Assembly: GCF_023100845.1 (NCBI RefSeq)
Contig: NZ_CP095864.1
Location: 930,001 to 994,000, forward strand
Length of the DNA: 64,000 bases
Source: Gordonia sp. PP30
Lineage (GTDB): Bacteria; Actinomycetota; Actinomycetes; Mycobacteriales; Mycobacteriaceae
Direction: 5' to 3'
In this document: positions 1-8,806 of the stretch, piece after piece
Numbering within the stretch: position 1 is the stretch's first letter
Layout of the letters: the number at the start of each line of letters is the position of its first letter
Translations under genes and position numbers: made by a program
The notes under the pieces: generated by a model
Told to the model about the DNA's origin: nothing
Database searches by the model: none
The model's input: only the letters and a program-made list of their open reading frames with translations

Positions 1-1
1 C

Positions 2-199
2 GGTTCGTCCCCGTCCTACGGCTCGGCGCCGTCGCACGGTTCGTCGCCCTCGTACGGCGACGGCCCGGCGGCCGATTCCTCGGCCACCACGTACAACCCG
101 CTGCCGACGCCCGGCTCGGATCCCGGTGCCGCCGGCGGCTCGGAGACCACCGTGTTCAACACGGCGGAAGGCTCGGACGAGAAGCCGTCCGACAACTGA
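2..199 (+). CDS. C-terminal tail of DUF5336-type membrane protein (5' end outside window)
   Basis: Only the last 65 codons are present, ending with TGA at 197-199. The tail is rich in Gly, Ser, Pro and Tyr with imperfect SPSYG-like repeats and ends in an acidic stretch (EGSDEKPSDN). In M. tuberculosis the gene before perM-purN-purH is Rv0954, a DUF5336 protein with four membrane helices and a Pro/Gly-rich cytoplasmic tail reported in the division complex. The assignment rests on the position before the perM homologue and the tail composition, because the membrane domain is not in the window. A strong hairpin follows the stop, so the gene probably ends its own transcript. Confidence 0.55.
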   Translation, partial: GSSPSYGSAPSHGSSPSYGDGPAADSSATTYNPLPTPGSDPGAAGGSETTVFNTAEGSDEKPSDN

Positions 200-207
200 C
201 AGCGGTC

Positions 208-249
208 GATCGAGGGGCCCGTGAGCACATGCTCGCGGGCCCCTCGATC
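208..249 (+). terminator. Strong hairpin terminator after the DUF5336-type gene
   Basis: Arms 208-225 and 232-249 form an 18-bp stem with one G-T wobble around a 6-nt loop. It begins 8 nt after the stop codon. There is only a weak T run, which is common for high-GC actinobacterial terminators. Confidence 0.75.
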
Positions 250-314
250 ACATTTCGGGTACGCGCGGCGCGCCACGGACGGCGAGCCGGGCGGTCGTGC
301 CACCCTCGAAGGTG

Positions 315-1817
315 ATGGCTTCCACCACCGAATCGTTGGCGACCCGACTCCGGCAGGGACGGGTGAACCGTCGTGCCGAGCGTCAGCCGGTCCGCGCGGC
401 CACCTGGGATCTGCTGAAGGTCGCGCTCCTGGTCCCGGCCGTCACCACCGTGCTCCTGGCGCTGGCGGTGACGGTGACCAAATTCCTCGCGGGCGGGTCG
501 TTCGGCGGGATCGGCGCGCAGACCGCCGCGGCATGGCTGGCGGTGAACCAGGTGCCGCTGACCATCGGCGGGGTCACCGTCGGAGTGCTGCCGCTGGTGC
601 CGACGCTGGCGATGATCGCCGCGGCCGCGGTGGTCACGGCGCGGGCATCGCGCGAGGTGGAGACGCTGCACGAGGTCGCCAGCATCGCCGCGGCCGCGCT
701 CGCCGGCCCGCTGCTGTGGACCGCGCTGGCGCTGGCCGTCGTCGCCGACGGCGCCGCGGTGTCGTCGATCGGCCAGGCCGCGCCGCTCCCGGCGTTCGGC
801 CACACGCTGGCCGTGCAGCTGATCGGCGTGGCGATCGGGGTCGGCCGCCGCTGCCTGCAACCGCTCTTCGACGTGTACGAGTTCCCCGTCACCGATCGCG
901 TCGGTGCCCGCGCCGGACTGCTCGCCTTCCTCGGCCTGTTCGCCGGAGGCGGGGTGCTGGTGGCCGCCGGGATCGTCGCCGAATGGGGCCGGATCGGGCT
1001 CCTGATCGGGGAGGGCCATTCGTTCGACGGCTACCTCGGGCTCACCCTGCTCTCGATCCTCTACCTGCCCAACGTGATCATCGGCGCGCTCGGCATCTCG
1101 GTCGGGGCCACCGCCCAGGCGGGCACCGCCACGGTCGACGCGCTGAGCGTCGCGCCGGGTACCGTGCCGCCGCTGCCGATCCTGGGGATCCTGCCCGGGC
1201 ACAGCCTGGGCGGGATCGGCGCACTCGTGTTCGTCCTGCCCGTCGCCATCGGTCTGCTGGTCGGCTGGTACTGCCGCAGCGTCGACCTCGTCAAGCATCT
1301 GCGCGCCGTCGGAGTGGCCGCCGCCGTGTGCGCGGCGCTGATCGTGCTGTCGTGCGCGCTGGCCTCCGGCGGGGCGGGCGAACTCGGCCGCGTCGGCGTC
1401 AGCGCCCCGCTCGCCGGGGTGTACGCGTTCGCCTGGATCGCGGTCACCGGGGCGGTGGTGGCCGGCGTCGGGGCCGCCGCCGGTGGTCTGCTGCCCTCGC
1501 CGCGCCGTCGCCACGTCGCCGACTTCGACCTCGACGAGCTGCTGGCCTCCGAGGAGTTCGCCGACCTGGAGATCATCGACGACCCGGACGCCGACTACGA
1601 CATGCCGGACGATGATCTCGATGCTGTCGACCCAGACTTCGACCCAGACCCCGACCCCGACCCGGACTTCGACGGCGACGAGGAGCTCTCCGCCGACGAT
1701 TCCGGCGGTCCCGGGCGCGGCGCCGCGGCCGGGCACCCCGGCGACCAGGACGACGCCGAGGTCACCGCGGAACTCCGTATCGCCCCCGATCGCCGCCGCG
1801 ACGGTCCCGGGCACTAA
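315..1817 (+). CDS. perM: PerM-type DUF6350 integral membrane protein
   Basis: A 500-residue protein with many hydrophobic segments, beginning near residue 32 (LLKVALLVPAVTTVLLAL) and continuing to about residue 395. It ends in a cytoplasmic acidic tail with repeated DPDPDPD and DDDLD runs. Position directly before purN-purH matches M. tuberculosis Rv0955 (PerM), a DUF6350 protein needed for division at low magnesium and for persistence. ATG 315 was chosen, with an in-frame GTG at 297 as alternative; neither has a clear Shine-Dalgarno sequence. The stop lies 10 nt before purN, so cotranscription is likely. The acidic tail could bind partner proteins or divalent cations, which is inference. 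Confidence 0.8.
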   Translation: MASTTESLATRLRQGRVNRRAERQPVRAATWDLLKVALLVPAVTTVLLALAVTVTKFLAGGSFGGIGAQTAAAWLAVNQVPLTIGGVTVGVLPLVPTLAMIAAAAVVTARASREVETLHEVASIAAAALAGPLLWTALALAVVADGAAVSSIGQAAPLPAFGHTLAVQLIGVAIGVGRRCLQPLFDVYEFPVTDRVGARAGLLAFLGLFAGGGVLVAAGIVAEWGRIGLLIGEGHSFDGYLGLTLLSILYLPNVIIGALGISVGATAQAGTATVDALSVAPGTVPPLPILGILPGHSLGGIGALVFVLPVAIGLLVGWYCRSVDLVKHLRAVGVAAAVCAALIVLSCALASGGAGELGRVGVSAPLAGVYAFAWIAVTGAVVAGVGAAAGGLLPSPRRRHVADFDLDELLASEEFADLEIIDDPDADYDMPDDDLDAVDPDFDPDPDPDPDFDGDEELSADDSGGPGRGAAAGHPGDQDDAEVTAELRIAPDRRRDGPGH

Positions 1818-1827
1818 CCTGTTGGGA

Positions 1828-2451
1828 GTGACCAGCAGCCCCGGATCGACCCGCACGCCCGTCGTGGCGATGGCCTCGGGCACCGGTTCGCTGCTGGCGG
1901 CGCTGCTGGCGTTCGCGGAGCGGCCGTCGTCGTCGTTCACGGTCGCGGCCCTGGTGGTCGACCGGGACTGCCCGGCGATCGGGATCGCGGAGGCCGCCGG
2001 AGTGCCGGTGGTGCGCTGCGAGGTCGGCGACTATGCCGATCGCGAGGCCTGGGACCGGGCCCTGCGCGAGCGGGTCGCCGAGTACGCCCCGGAGTGGATC
2101 GTCGCCGCCGGCTTCATGAAGATCCTCGGCCCGGCATTCCTCGGCGCCTATGCCGCGCGAGTCCTGAACTCTCATCCGGCGCTGCTGCCGGCGTTCCCCG
2201 GTGCGCACGGCGTCGCCGACGCGCTGGCCTACGGCGTCAAGGTCACCGGGTGCACCGTGCACCTGGTCGACGGCGGTGTGGACACCGGCCCGATCCTGGC
2301 GCAGGGCGTGGTCGAGGTCCGGACCGGCGATACGGTCGAATCGCTGCACGAGCGCATCAAGACCACCGAACGTGAGCTTCTGCCGACGGTGGTGGAGGCG
2401 GTGGTGACCCGCGGCGTGGTCACCGATGGACGAAAGGCATACATCCCGTGA
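1828..2451 (+). CDS. purN: Phosphoribosylglycinamide formyltransferase PurN
   Basis: A 207-residue enzyme that transfers the formyl group of 10-formyl-THF to GAR in step three of de novo purine synthesis. Visible family features are the phosphate-binding loop [15 protein letters not shown] near residue 15, the catalytic Asn-x-His of [16 protein letters not shown] near residue 113, and the Asp-containing [13 protein letters not shown] near residue 150. GTG 1828 is chosen because it gives a mycobacterial-length N-terminus; TTG 1822 and ATG 1870 are in frame. The stop overlaps the purH start (GTGA), so the two steps are translationally coupled. Confidence 0.95.
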   Translation: MTSSPGSTRTPVVAMASGTGSLLAALLAFAERPSSSFTVAALVVDRDCPAIGIAEAAGVPVVRCEVGDYADREAWDRALRERVAEYAPEWIVAAGFMKILGPAFLGAYAARVLNSHPALLPAFPGAHGVADALAYGVKVTGCTVHLVDGGVDTGPILAQGVVEVRTGDTVESLHERIKTTERELLPTVVEAVVTRGVVTDGRKAYIP

Positions 2452-4028
2452 ACGCAGGCACTTCGACGGACGGCAGCGGACAGCGGCCCATCCGGCGCGC
2501 TCTGATCAGCGTCTACGACAAGACCGGCCTCACCGAGCTCGCCACCGCGCTGGCGGCCGCCGGGGTCGAGATCGTCTCCACCGGGTCTACCGCGAAGACC
2601 ATCGCGGCCGCGGGCGTGCCGGTGGTGGAGGTCAGCGAGCTGACCGGCTTCCCGGAATGCCTCGAGGGCCGCGTCAAGACGCTGCATCCGCGGGTGCACG
2701 CCGGTGTCCTCGCCGACACCCGCAAGGACGACCACCTCGCCCAGCTCGCCGACCTCGACATCAAGCCGTTCGAGCTGGTCTGCGTCAACCTGTACCCGTT
2801 CACCGCGACCGTCGCCTCCGGGGCATCGCCGGACGAGTGCGTGGAACAGATCGACATCGGCGGACCGTCGATGGTGCGGGCCGCCGCGAAGAACCACCCC
2901 TCGGTGGCCGTCGTCGTCGACCCGGCCGATTACTCCCGCGTCGCCGAGGCCGTGGCCGCCGGCGGGTTCTCGCTGAACGACCGCAAGGCGCTGGCCGCCA
3001 AGGCGTTCCGCCACACCGCCGACTACGACGTGGCCGTCGCCTCCTGGATGAGCAGCGTCGTCGCGCCGGCCGGGGACAGTGATTTCCCGGTGTGGGCCGG
3101 TGCCACCTGGGATCGCTCCGCGGTCCTCCGCTACGGCGAGAACCCGCACCAGCCGGCCGCGCTGTACGTGAACAACGCGGGTGCGCCGGGCCTGGCGCAG
3201 GCGCAGCAGCTGGGCGGCAAGGAGATGTCGTTCAACAACTACACCGACGGCGACGCCGCCTGGCGCGCCGCCTTCGACTTCGATGCCCCCGCCGTCGCGA
3301 TCATCAAGCACGCCAATCCCTGCGGCATCGCGATCGGCGACGACATCGCGGAGGCGCACCGCAAGGCGCACGCCTGCGACCCGGTGAGCGCCTACGGCGG
3401 CGTGATCGCCGCGAACCGCGAGGTGAGCGTCGAGATGGCCGAGCAGGTCGCCGACATCTTCACCGAGGTGATCATCGCCCCGTCGTACGCGGACGGTGCC
3501 GTCGAGGTGCTGACCCGCAAGAAGAACCTGCGCATCCTGATCGCCACCCCGCCGGCCGCGACCGGCCTGGAGCTGCGCCCGGTCTCCGGCGGCGTTCTGC
3601 TGCAGGCCCGCGACGTGCTCGACGCCGAGGGCGACGCCGTGGCGAACTGGACCCTGGCGTCCGGCGAGCCCGCGGACGAGCAGACGCTCGCCGATCTCGA
3701 CTTCGCGTGGCGGGCCGGTCGTGCGGTGAAGTCGAACGCGATCCTGCTGGCGTCCGGCGGTGCCTCCGTCGGCGTCGGCATGGGCCAGGTGAATCGGGTC
3801 GACTCGGCGCACCTCGCGGTGCAGCGCGCGGGCGACCGCGCCGCCGGCTCGGTGGCGTCGTCCGATGCCTTCTTCCCGTTCCCGGACGGCCTGCAGGTGC
3901 TGATCGATGCCGGCGTCCGCGCCGTCGTCCAGCCCGGTGGCAGCGTCCGCGACAGCGAGGTGATCGAAGCCGCCCAGGCCGCCGGGATCACCATGTACTT
4001 CACCGGCGCCCGCCACTTCGCCCACTGA
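2448..4028 (+). CDS. purH: Bifunctional AICAR transformylase/IMP cyclohydrolase PurH
   Basis: A 526-residue cytosolic enzyme for the last two steps of IMP synthesis. The N-terminal MGS-like cyclohydrolase domain (about residues 15-145) shows [19 protein letters not shown] and [14 protein letters not shown]. The C-terminal transformylase domain carries RYGENPHQ near residue 230 and the conserved KHANPCG near residue 288. It starts with GTG in a 4-nt overlap with purN. Length matches the family and no disruption is seen. Confidence 0.97.
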   Translation: MNAGTSTDGSGQRPIRRALISVYDKTGLTELATALAAAGVEIVSTGSTAKTIAAAGVPVVEVSELTGFPECLEGRVKTLHPRVHAGVLADTRKDDHLAQLADLDIKPFELVCVNLYPFTATVASGASPDECVEQIDIGGPSMVRAAAKNHPSVAVVVDPADYSRVAEAVAAGGFSLNDRKALAAKAFRHTADYDVAVASWMSSVVAPAGDSDFPVWAGATWDRSAVLRYGENPHQPAALYVNNAGAPGLAQAQQLGGKEMSFNNYTDGDAAWRAAFDFDAPAVAIIKHANPCGIAIGDDIAEAHRKAHACDPVSAYGGVIAANREVSVEMAEQVADIFTEVIIAPSYADGAVEVLTRKKNLRILIATPPAATGLELRPVSGGVLLQARDVLDAEGDAVANWTLASGEPADEQTLADLDFAWRAGRAVKSNAILLASGGASVGVGMGQVNRVDSAHLAVQRAGDRAAGSVASSDAFFPFPDGLQVLIDAGVRAVVQPGGSVRDSEVIEAAQAAGITMYFTGARHFAH

Positions 4029-4074
4029 CGGTCGTCGCCCGCCCGGCCGCTCCGCGCCCGCCGGTCCGCCCCGC

Positions 4075-4305
4075 CGGTGAGAAACGAAGAGACGAACCGT
4101 GTCGAAACGCGCCCGTCAGCGGGTCTTTTCGACTCGCCCCTCGGCTGGCGCCTCGGGTCGGCTCAAAGGGCGGTAAACAACAGCCCGCCCCGCTGCCGAC
4201 CCGGCCGCTTCGCCGCAGCCCGCCCCGCCGGTGAGGAGCGAAGTGACCCCCCGATAGCCCGCCCCGCCGATCGAGGCGCTAGCCGAGATCGTGTCGAAAC
4301 GCAGC
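4075..4305. repeat. Intergenic repeat cluster between purH and the TauE/SafE gene
   Basis: The gap 4029-4324 holds no convincing gene. It contains fragments of a repeat family seen elsewhere in the window: GCCCCGCCGGTGAGGAGCGA-like motifs, GTGTCGAAACG twice (near 4100 and 4291), and at 4272-4301 the inverse of the unit found at 38190-38219 (CGAGGCGCTAGCCGAG followed by GTGTCGAAACG). These look like REP-type extragenic elements. Confidence 0.65.
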
Positions 4306-4324
4306 TTCTAGAATCGAAGTCCAC

Positions 4325-5071
4325 ATGACCCTCGCCGACGTCGCACTCCTGTTCGCGGCCGGGTTCGCCGCGGGCGTCGTCGGCTACGTCACCGGTCTGG
4401 CCTCGATCATCAGCTATCCGGCGCTGCTCGCGGCCGGCCTGCCACCGATCGTCGCCAACGTGACCAACACGGTGGCGATGGTGGCGGTCGGTGTGGGGAG
4501 TTTCGCCAAATCCGGCCGGGTACTGGTCGAGGACGGCGACGCCCCGGCGCTCGTCCGCGCGGTGCTGGTGGCGCTCGCCGGTGGCGGCGTCGGCGCGGTG
4601 GTGCTGCTCGCCTCTCCGGACACCGTGTTCGAGGTCGTGGTGCCGTACCTGGTGGCGCTCGCCTCGATCGCCCTGCTGCTCCAGCCGCGGCTGCGCGCCC
4701 GGATGGGGGAGCGCGTGAGCCATCCCGGCTGGTGGCTGCTCGGCGTCTTCGCAGTCTCGATCTACGGCGGCTACTTCGGCGCGGGCGCCGGCGTGATGTT
4801 CGTGGCGCTCGCGATGGTGCTGTCCGCGATGCCGCTGTGGCGCGCCACCCTCCTGAAGTCGGCGCTCCTGGGCGTCGCGAACGCCGTCGCGGCCGCCCTG
4901 TTCATCGTGTTCTCGCACGTCCACTGGGGTGCGGCGCTCGCGATGGGCCTCGGCTGCCTCCTCGGCGGCTGGGCCGGCCCGCCGATCGTCGCCCGCCTCC
5001 CGGCCACCCCGCTGCGGATCGCGATCGGGGTCGGCGGCCTGGGTCTGGCCGTCTGGCTCGCCATTCACTGA
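4325..5071 (+). CDS. TauE/SafE (DUF81) family membrane exporter
   Basis: A 248-residue polytopic protein with about eight hydrophobic segments arranged as two related halves. The N-terminal half shows the family pattern AGFAAGVVGYVTGLASIISYPALLAAGLPP and NVTNTVA near residue 45; the second half shows GGYFGAGAGVMF near residue 142. The family exports sulfite, sulfoacetate or other organic anions. It stands alone after a repeat cluster, so the substrate cannot be inferred from neighbours; the sulfonate-type ABC operon is 6 kb away. Confidence 0.85.
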   Translation: MTLADVALLFAAGFAAGVVGYVTGLASIISYPALLAAGLPPIVANVTNTVAMVAVGVGSFAKSGRVLVEDGDAPALVRAVLVALAGGGVGAVVLLASPDTVFEVVVPYLVALASIALLLQPRLRARMGERVSHPGWWLLGVFAVSIYGGYFGAGAGVMFVALAMVLSAMPLWRATLLKSALLGVANAVAAALFIVFSHVHWGAALAMGLGCLLGGWAGPPIVARLPATPLRIAIGVGGLGLAVWLAIH

Positions 5072-5136
5072 CCGCCGAGCCCCTTGCTCAGGGTGCCCCC
5101 GCACGACGAATCCCCCGGGTACGACGAATCCCCCGG

Positions 5137-5676
5137 CTACGGCGGCCCACCCGCCGGTCCGGGCGTGGCACGCTCCGGCGCGACGCTGCTCGCCGCCGTC
5201 GGATCGGCCGACGACCGCAGCGGAGCGGAATCGCGGGCCGCGACCGCCGCCACCTGCTCGCCGAGCGCGCGGATCCACTCCCCGTACGAGTCGGCGGCCA
5301 GTGCCGACAGGTGAGTGCGCGCCGCGGCGACGTGTTCCGCCGCGCCGTCGAAGGCCCCGAGCCTGCGCAGCTGGTCCGCGAGATTGAGGTGCAGGGAGGG
5401 CCGCAGCGCCGCGACGGTGCCGCCGGAGAGGATCGACGACAGCTCCGCGTCGGTCAGATCGTGAGCGGCGTCGAGCGCGCGGGTGTCCCAGATCAGTGCC
5501 TCGGTGGGATGGTCGTACAGGTCGGCCAGGTAGTGGGCCAGCACGCACCGGTACCCGGCCTCCGGCGTGGGGGTCCGGTTCCAGATCGCCAGCAGGGCAG
5601 TGCGCGCATGGTCGGTGTCTCCGTCTCGCCCGGCCGTGACCGCGGCGGTGATCGCGGACATGAGTGAGTCGGTCAT
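5137..5676 (-). CDS. Helical TPR-like partner protein in the MerR-clamp operon
   Basis: A 179-residue soluble protein. Residues 1-150 are almost entirely helical, with Ala-rich amphipathic repeats (DHARTALLAIW, RCVLAHYLADLYD, NLADQLRRLGAFDGAAEHVAAART) that resemble TPR helices. The last 30 residues are Pro/Ala/Ser-rich and probably disordered. Its ATG overlaps the stop of the upstream MerR-clamp gene by 4 nt (ATGA), so the two are probably translated together. No enzymatic motif is visible. Actinobacterial proteins of this kind are usually left hypothetical; an adaptor role is inferred from fold and coupling only. Confidence 0.7.
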   Translation of the reverse strand: MTDSLMSAITAAVTAGRDGDTDHARTALLAIWNRTPTPEAGYRCVLAHYLADLYDHPTEALIWDTRALDAAHDLTDAELSSILSGGTVAALRPSLHLNLADQLRRLGAFDGAAEHVAAARTHLSALAADSYGEWIRALGEQVAAVAARDSAPLRSSADPTAASSVAPERATPGPAGGPP

Positions 5677-6779
5677 CGGGTGTGCCCCGGACTCGGCGCG
5701 GCGATCGGCATCAGCACCGTGGTGAGGGCGCCGTCGTCCGCGGACCGGACGGTGGCTGGGAGTTCCGGGCCGCGCAGGTCCAGCAGTAGGTCGCCGCCGA
5801 CGGCGGTGCTGATCGCCGGGTAGAGGGTCGCGTGATCGAACCAGATCGTCACGGCCGCCCCGGTCACCGACGACCCGGCGAGGCCGATCGCCGCGGTCGG
5901 CTCCCCGCCGCCTTCTCCCACGGTCACCAGATCGCCAAGAATCCGCAGACACACCGGGCCGGTGATCCGTTCGAGCGCTTCGAGGAGCCGGTTCTGCGGA
6001 GTCACCAGACGCGTGGCCGGTTCGGGAAGACCGGCGACCATGCTTCGATGGTCCGGGAACCTCTCGTCGATCGCCGCGATCCGATGCGCGGGCTGATCGG
6101 GGCTCCGCACCCAGACCGCGTCGTCGTCGCGGAAGATCGCGATGCGGGGGCGCCGCCGGATCTCCGGAAGGGCGGGCAAGAGGTCCGCGGGCTCCAGAGC
6201 TGCCGACCAATCTGCCTGCTCCCCGGTGCCGGTCATGACGAGCGTGCGGGTCGAGAGCCGGTATCGATCGGTCGCCGTCAACGTCACCTGATCGGGCCCG
6301 GCTTCCAGGTGCACGGCGCGCAGGATCGGGTGGGCGGGGTCATCGCCGGTGGCCGTCAGGACCTGATCGACCGCACTCGCGAATGCCGGCCCGCGGACGG
6401 TGGCAGTCCCGGTCGTCCGATGAGGCGCGAACGATCCGAGCAGTTCGGCGGCGATTCGTGCCCGCCGGCGGGCCTCAGCGTCGGCGACCGCCGAATGCTC
6501 GGCGAGCAGCCGGGTGGTCTCGGCCGGTCCACCGGTGAGCGCCGCGGTGCAGACCGGCAACGACATTCCGGTCTCCCGCAAGCGGCGTAGCAGGACGGCC
6601 CGGTCGGCCTGATCGGGCAGGTAGTACCGGTAGCCGGATTCGGCGTCGATGTGCGCGGGCGGAAGCACCCCGGTGTCCGCGTAGAACCGGAGTGCGCTGG
6701 GGGTGAGGCCGGTGCGGCGGGCGAACTCGCCGATCGGCAGGTAGTCGTCGTCGATCACCCCTCCATCGTCGGGTCTCAC
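5673..6779 (-). CDS. MerR-family regulator fused to a DnaN-like sliding-clamp domain
   Basis: A 368-residue protein. Residues about 12-80 form a MerR winged HTH (LPIGEFARRTGLTPSALRFY, then a GYRYYLPDQ wing) and a short helical region follows to about 120. Residues about 125-365 look like two beta-clamp folds: PILRAVHLEAGPDQVTLTATDRYRL matches the DnaN pattern, and the end TTVLMPI matches the clamp C-terminal MPv motif. The usual third clamp fold is missing. GTG 6779 gives the listed start; GTG 6758 (VIDDDYLPIGEF) is equally plausible and fits the promoter candidate better. Function is unknown: the clamp-like part could be a dimerisation or ligand domain or could bind clamp-interacting proteins. 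Confidence 0.75.
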   Translation of the reverse strand: MRPDDGGVIDDDYLPIGEFARRTGLTPSALRFYADTGVLPPAHIDAESGYRYYLPDQADRAVLLRRLRETGMSLPVCTAALTGGPAETTRLLAEHSAVADAEARRRARIAAELLGSFAPHRTTGTATVRGPAFASAVDQVLTATGDDPAHPILRAVHLEAGPDQVTLTATDRYRLSTRTLVMTGTGEQADWSAALEPADLLPALPEIRRRPRIAIFRDDDAVWVRSPDQPAHRIAAIDERFPDHRSMVAGLPEPATRLVTPQNRLLEALERITGPVCLRILGDLVTVGEGGGEPTAAIGLAGSSVTGAAVTIWFDHATLYPAISTAVGGDLLLDLRGPELPATVRSADDGALTTVLMPIAAPSPGHTR

Positions 6780-6795
6780 GTCGGTCGAAGGTCAA
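6765..6795 (-). promoter_or_regulatory. Candidate MerR-type promoter with 19-bp spacer
   Basis: On the minus strand TTGACC (6795-6790) is followed after 19 nt by GACGAT (6770-6765). A 19-bp spacer is typical of promoters that MerR proteins activate by DNA distortion. If real, transcription would begin close to GTG 6758, making that the start codon. The spacer has no clean dyad, so the call is tentative. Confidence 0.3.
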
Positions 6796-6840
6796 GCGTT
6801 GGACGTGCCCGGCCGCCGTGAACGCCGTCGCCGCGATGCG

Positions 6841-6915
6841 CGCAGAACATCGGCCGTCTCAGGGCCGCGGGCGGCGATCTTCCCTCGGCGGCCCGCTATC
6901 GGCCGGTGTTCTGCG
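6841..6915. repeat. 75-bp palindromic element, copy 1
   Basis: Identical to copy 2 at 7101-7175. The ends are complementary (CGCAGAACATCGGCCG against CGGCCGGTGTTCTGCG, one wobble) and inner arms GGGCCGC and GCGGCCC also pair, so each copy can fold into a long branched hairpin. It may be a miniature mobile or REP-like element. No transposase is nearby. Confidence 0.85.
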
Positions 6916-7056
6916 GGCCGCTGCTCGCCACCGGCTGATCTGGACTATCGGGCACCCCGTGCCGTGGCGCCGGGCTCCCGTCTCGGCCGTCTGCCCCCTC
7001 GCAGCGGGAGCCGGAACGACTATCCGGGCGGGAGTCGCGAGTCTTCGGAGGCCGGC

Positions 7057-7077
7057 CGGGCGTGCTCGCCCGCTTTT
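7057..7077 (+). terminator. Weak intrinsic terminator candidate
   Basis: CGGGCG (7057-7062) pairs with CGCCCG (7067-7072) around a TGCT loop and is followed by CTTTT. It lies between the two 75-bp repeats, and no + strand gene ends here. The segment 6916-7100 otherwise holds only another short inverted repeat (GGCTCCCG/CGGGAGCC). Confidence 0.3.
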
Positions 7078-7100
7078 CCGTGGCTGCGGCGTGCGGTACT

Positions 7101-7175
7101 CGCAGAACATCGGCCGTCTCAGGGCCGCGGGCGGCGATCTTCCCTCGGCGGCCCGCTATCGGCCGGTGTTCTGCG
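7101..7175. repeat. 75-bp palindromic element, copy 2
   Basis: Second identical copy, in the same orientation and 260 bp from copy 1. Its left part as read from the minus strand forms the last codons (QNTGR) and the TAG stop of the DUF559 gene, so insertion of the element probably redefined that gene's 3' end. Confidence 0.85.
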
Positions 7176-8040
7176 CGGGGCGGCGTGATCGGTGGCGGTC
7201 CTTGGTGGTGATCGCCCGGATGTCTTCCAGTACCTCCGCCCAGCCGAAGAGGACGTCGTCGTAGGTGAGCCGAATGACGATCCAGCCGTCGACCACGGCC
7301 TTCCGGTCGCGGGTGCGGTCGGCTTGGAACTCGGCGGCCGACGAGTGGTACTGGCGGCCGTCGCATTCGATCACCAGCCGCCCGATACGGAGATCGGTGT
7401 GGCCCACACCGTCGATTCGCGGCTGGACGGTCACCTTGTAGCCGAGCGAGCGGAGCCGGACCCGGACCACCGATTCGGTGCCCGACTGAGAACGGGCGTC
7501 GGTTCGACCGAACCACTCCTGCACGCGCTGCGGAAGATCGCCCATCTCGGCGCGGAGCATCTCGGCCGAGACCCCGAGTGAATTCTGCACCGAATCGCAG
7601 ACGGCGATCCAGTCCTCCTCGCGCATGCACCGCGCCGCGCATTCCAGGGCGACCGCCACCGGATCCACCGCCGTGCGACCGGCGGCGATCCGGGAGAAAC
7701 CCCGGCACGACGACTCGTATTTCGCGGCGCCGCGGGCGCGGCGCACATGCACCTCCGGGTAGCCGGGCGGAACCCAGAACCCGTAGTACTTCAGCGCCGA
7801 CAGACACGACAGGACGCCGCCGCCCCGGACCGCCTCGTGCACCGTGGTGTGGTGGGCCGGGACGGCGAACCAGTCCTTGCGCGGCGACTCGAGCTCACCG
7901 GCCGCGAGCATCTCGCGCCGCTCGCGGTCGCCGATTCCGAGCGCTTCCAGCTCGTCCCGGTAGTACACGCCGTGGACGGCGCCGCCGTGACATTCGGTGG
8001 CCGACGAGACGGATACGACGGCCGATACGACATCCCCCAT
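7156..8040 (-). CDS. DUF559 (Vsr-like endonuclease fold) protein with AbiEi-like N-terminus
   Basis: A 294-residue protein. Residues about 25-90 resemble the winged-helix region of AbiEi-type proteins (YRDELEALGIGDRERREMLAAGEL). The C-terminal region has the DUF559 core: DLRIGRLVIECDGRQYHSS, then ADRTRDRKAVVDGWIVIRLTYDDVL, matching the PD-(D/E)xK nuclease-like pattern with an Asp and an E-C-D-G element. Such single genes are common in actinobacteria and have no established role; a DNA-repair or defence function is possible. The last five codons and the stop lie inside a 75-bp repeat, so the natural C-terminus may be altered. The ATG at 8040 has little leader and no clear Shine-Dalgarno site. 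Confidence 0.75.
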   Translation of the reverse strand: MGDVVSAVVSVSSATECHGGAVHGVYYRDELEALGIGDRERREMLAAGELESPRKDWFAVPAHHTTVHEAVRGGGVLSCLSALKYYGFWVPPGYPEVHVRRARGAAKYESSCRGFSRIAAGRTAVDPVAVALECAARCMREEDWIAVCDSVQNSLGVSAEMLRAEMGDLPQRVQEWFGRTDARSQSGTESVVRVRLRSLGYKVTVQPRIDGVGHTDLRIGRLVIECDGRQYHSSAAEFQADRTRDRKAVVDGWIVIRLTYDDVLFGWAEVLEDIRAITTKDRHRSRRPAQNTGR

Positions 8041-8101
8041 GTGTACTTAGACGCGCGCGGCGCCGATCCGGTTCCAACGGCCGGCGTGCCGGGCGTGTCC
8101 G

Positions 8102-8806
8102 CTACGGGACGGCGCGGCGGAGGGTGAGGTAGCCCAGCCCGGCGAGGACGGCGCACACGCCGAGAGCGATCAGCGCCACATACAGCGCGTCGGCGTGCAC
8201 CAGGGCGTGTCCGACGCCCGCCCACGAATGCGTCGCCGAGATCGCGAACGCCGCGATCACCAGCGCCACGACCAGCCCGATCGCGGTGAGTAGCAGCCAC
8301 AGCAGACCGAACCGCTTGTAGATCACCGCGCCGAGGAAGCCGAGGAGGAAGGCCAGCATCGCGACGACGAAGTAGAACAGGGCGGCGGCCAGGGCGCCGT
8401 GCGCCCAGATCCACGGCAGATAGAAGAAGTAGCCGGACAAGCCCCAGCCGTCGGTGGCCCGCTCGATCAGGCCGCCGATTCCGAAGGTGACGGCCAGGAT
8501 CAACGACGTTCCCGCGGCGGTCAGCACGGTGCCCGAGAAGAACTCGCGGCGCGTCACGCTCATCGCCTGGGAGAACGGGAAGGTCAGGTTCATCGCCTGC
8601 ACGCCGACCACCAGGAAGTACCAGAGCGGCGCCTGCGTGCCCCCGCTGTACATCGGATGCTCGACCGGACCGGGGACGGTGAACAGGATGATCCCGTAGA
8701 TCGCGAGGGTGATCGCGAACGACGCGAACAGGATGAGCAGCGGCAGCCCGACGAACGTCTGGCGGTTCATCAGCTGCATACGGACGACATTGGTGGTGCG
8801 GTTCAT
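8102..8806 (-). CDS. ABC-2 type transporter permease
   Basis: A 234-residue membrane protein with about six helices (LLILFASFAITLAIYGIILF, LWYFLVVGVQAM, LAAALFYFVVAMLAFLLGFLG, LLWLLLTAIGLVVALVIAAFA). It is the last gene of a GntR-ATPase-permease operon; its ATG overlaps the ATPase stop by 4 nt. The arrangement matches YtrA-YtrB-type systems that respond to cell-wall-active agents. The substrate is unknown. Confidence 0.8.
   Translation of the reverse strand: MNRTTNVVRMQLMNRQTFVGLPLLILFASFAITLAIYGIILFTVPGPVEHPMYSGGTQAPLWYFLVVGVQAMNLTFPFSQAMSVTRREFFSGTVLTAAGTSLILAVTFGIGGLIERATDGWGLSGYFFYLPWIWAHGALAAALFYFVVAMLAFLLGFLGAVIYKRFGLLWLLLTAIGLVVALVIAAFAISATHSWAGVGHALVHADALYVALIALGVCAVLAGLGYLTLRRAVP

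Noticed and set aside
156-1940. A 594-codon minus-strand open frame across perM
   Set aside because: It is low-complexity Arg/Gly/Asp-rich translation antisense to a conserved gene, a common artefact of high-GC third codon positions.
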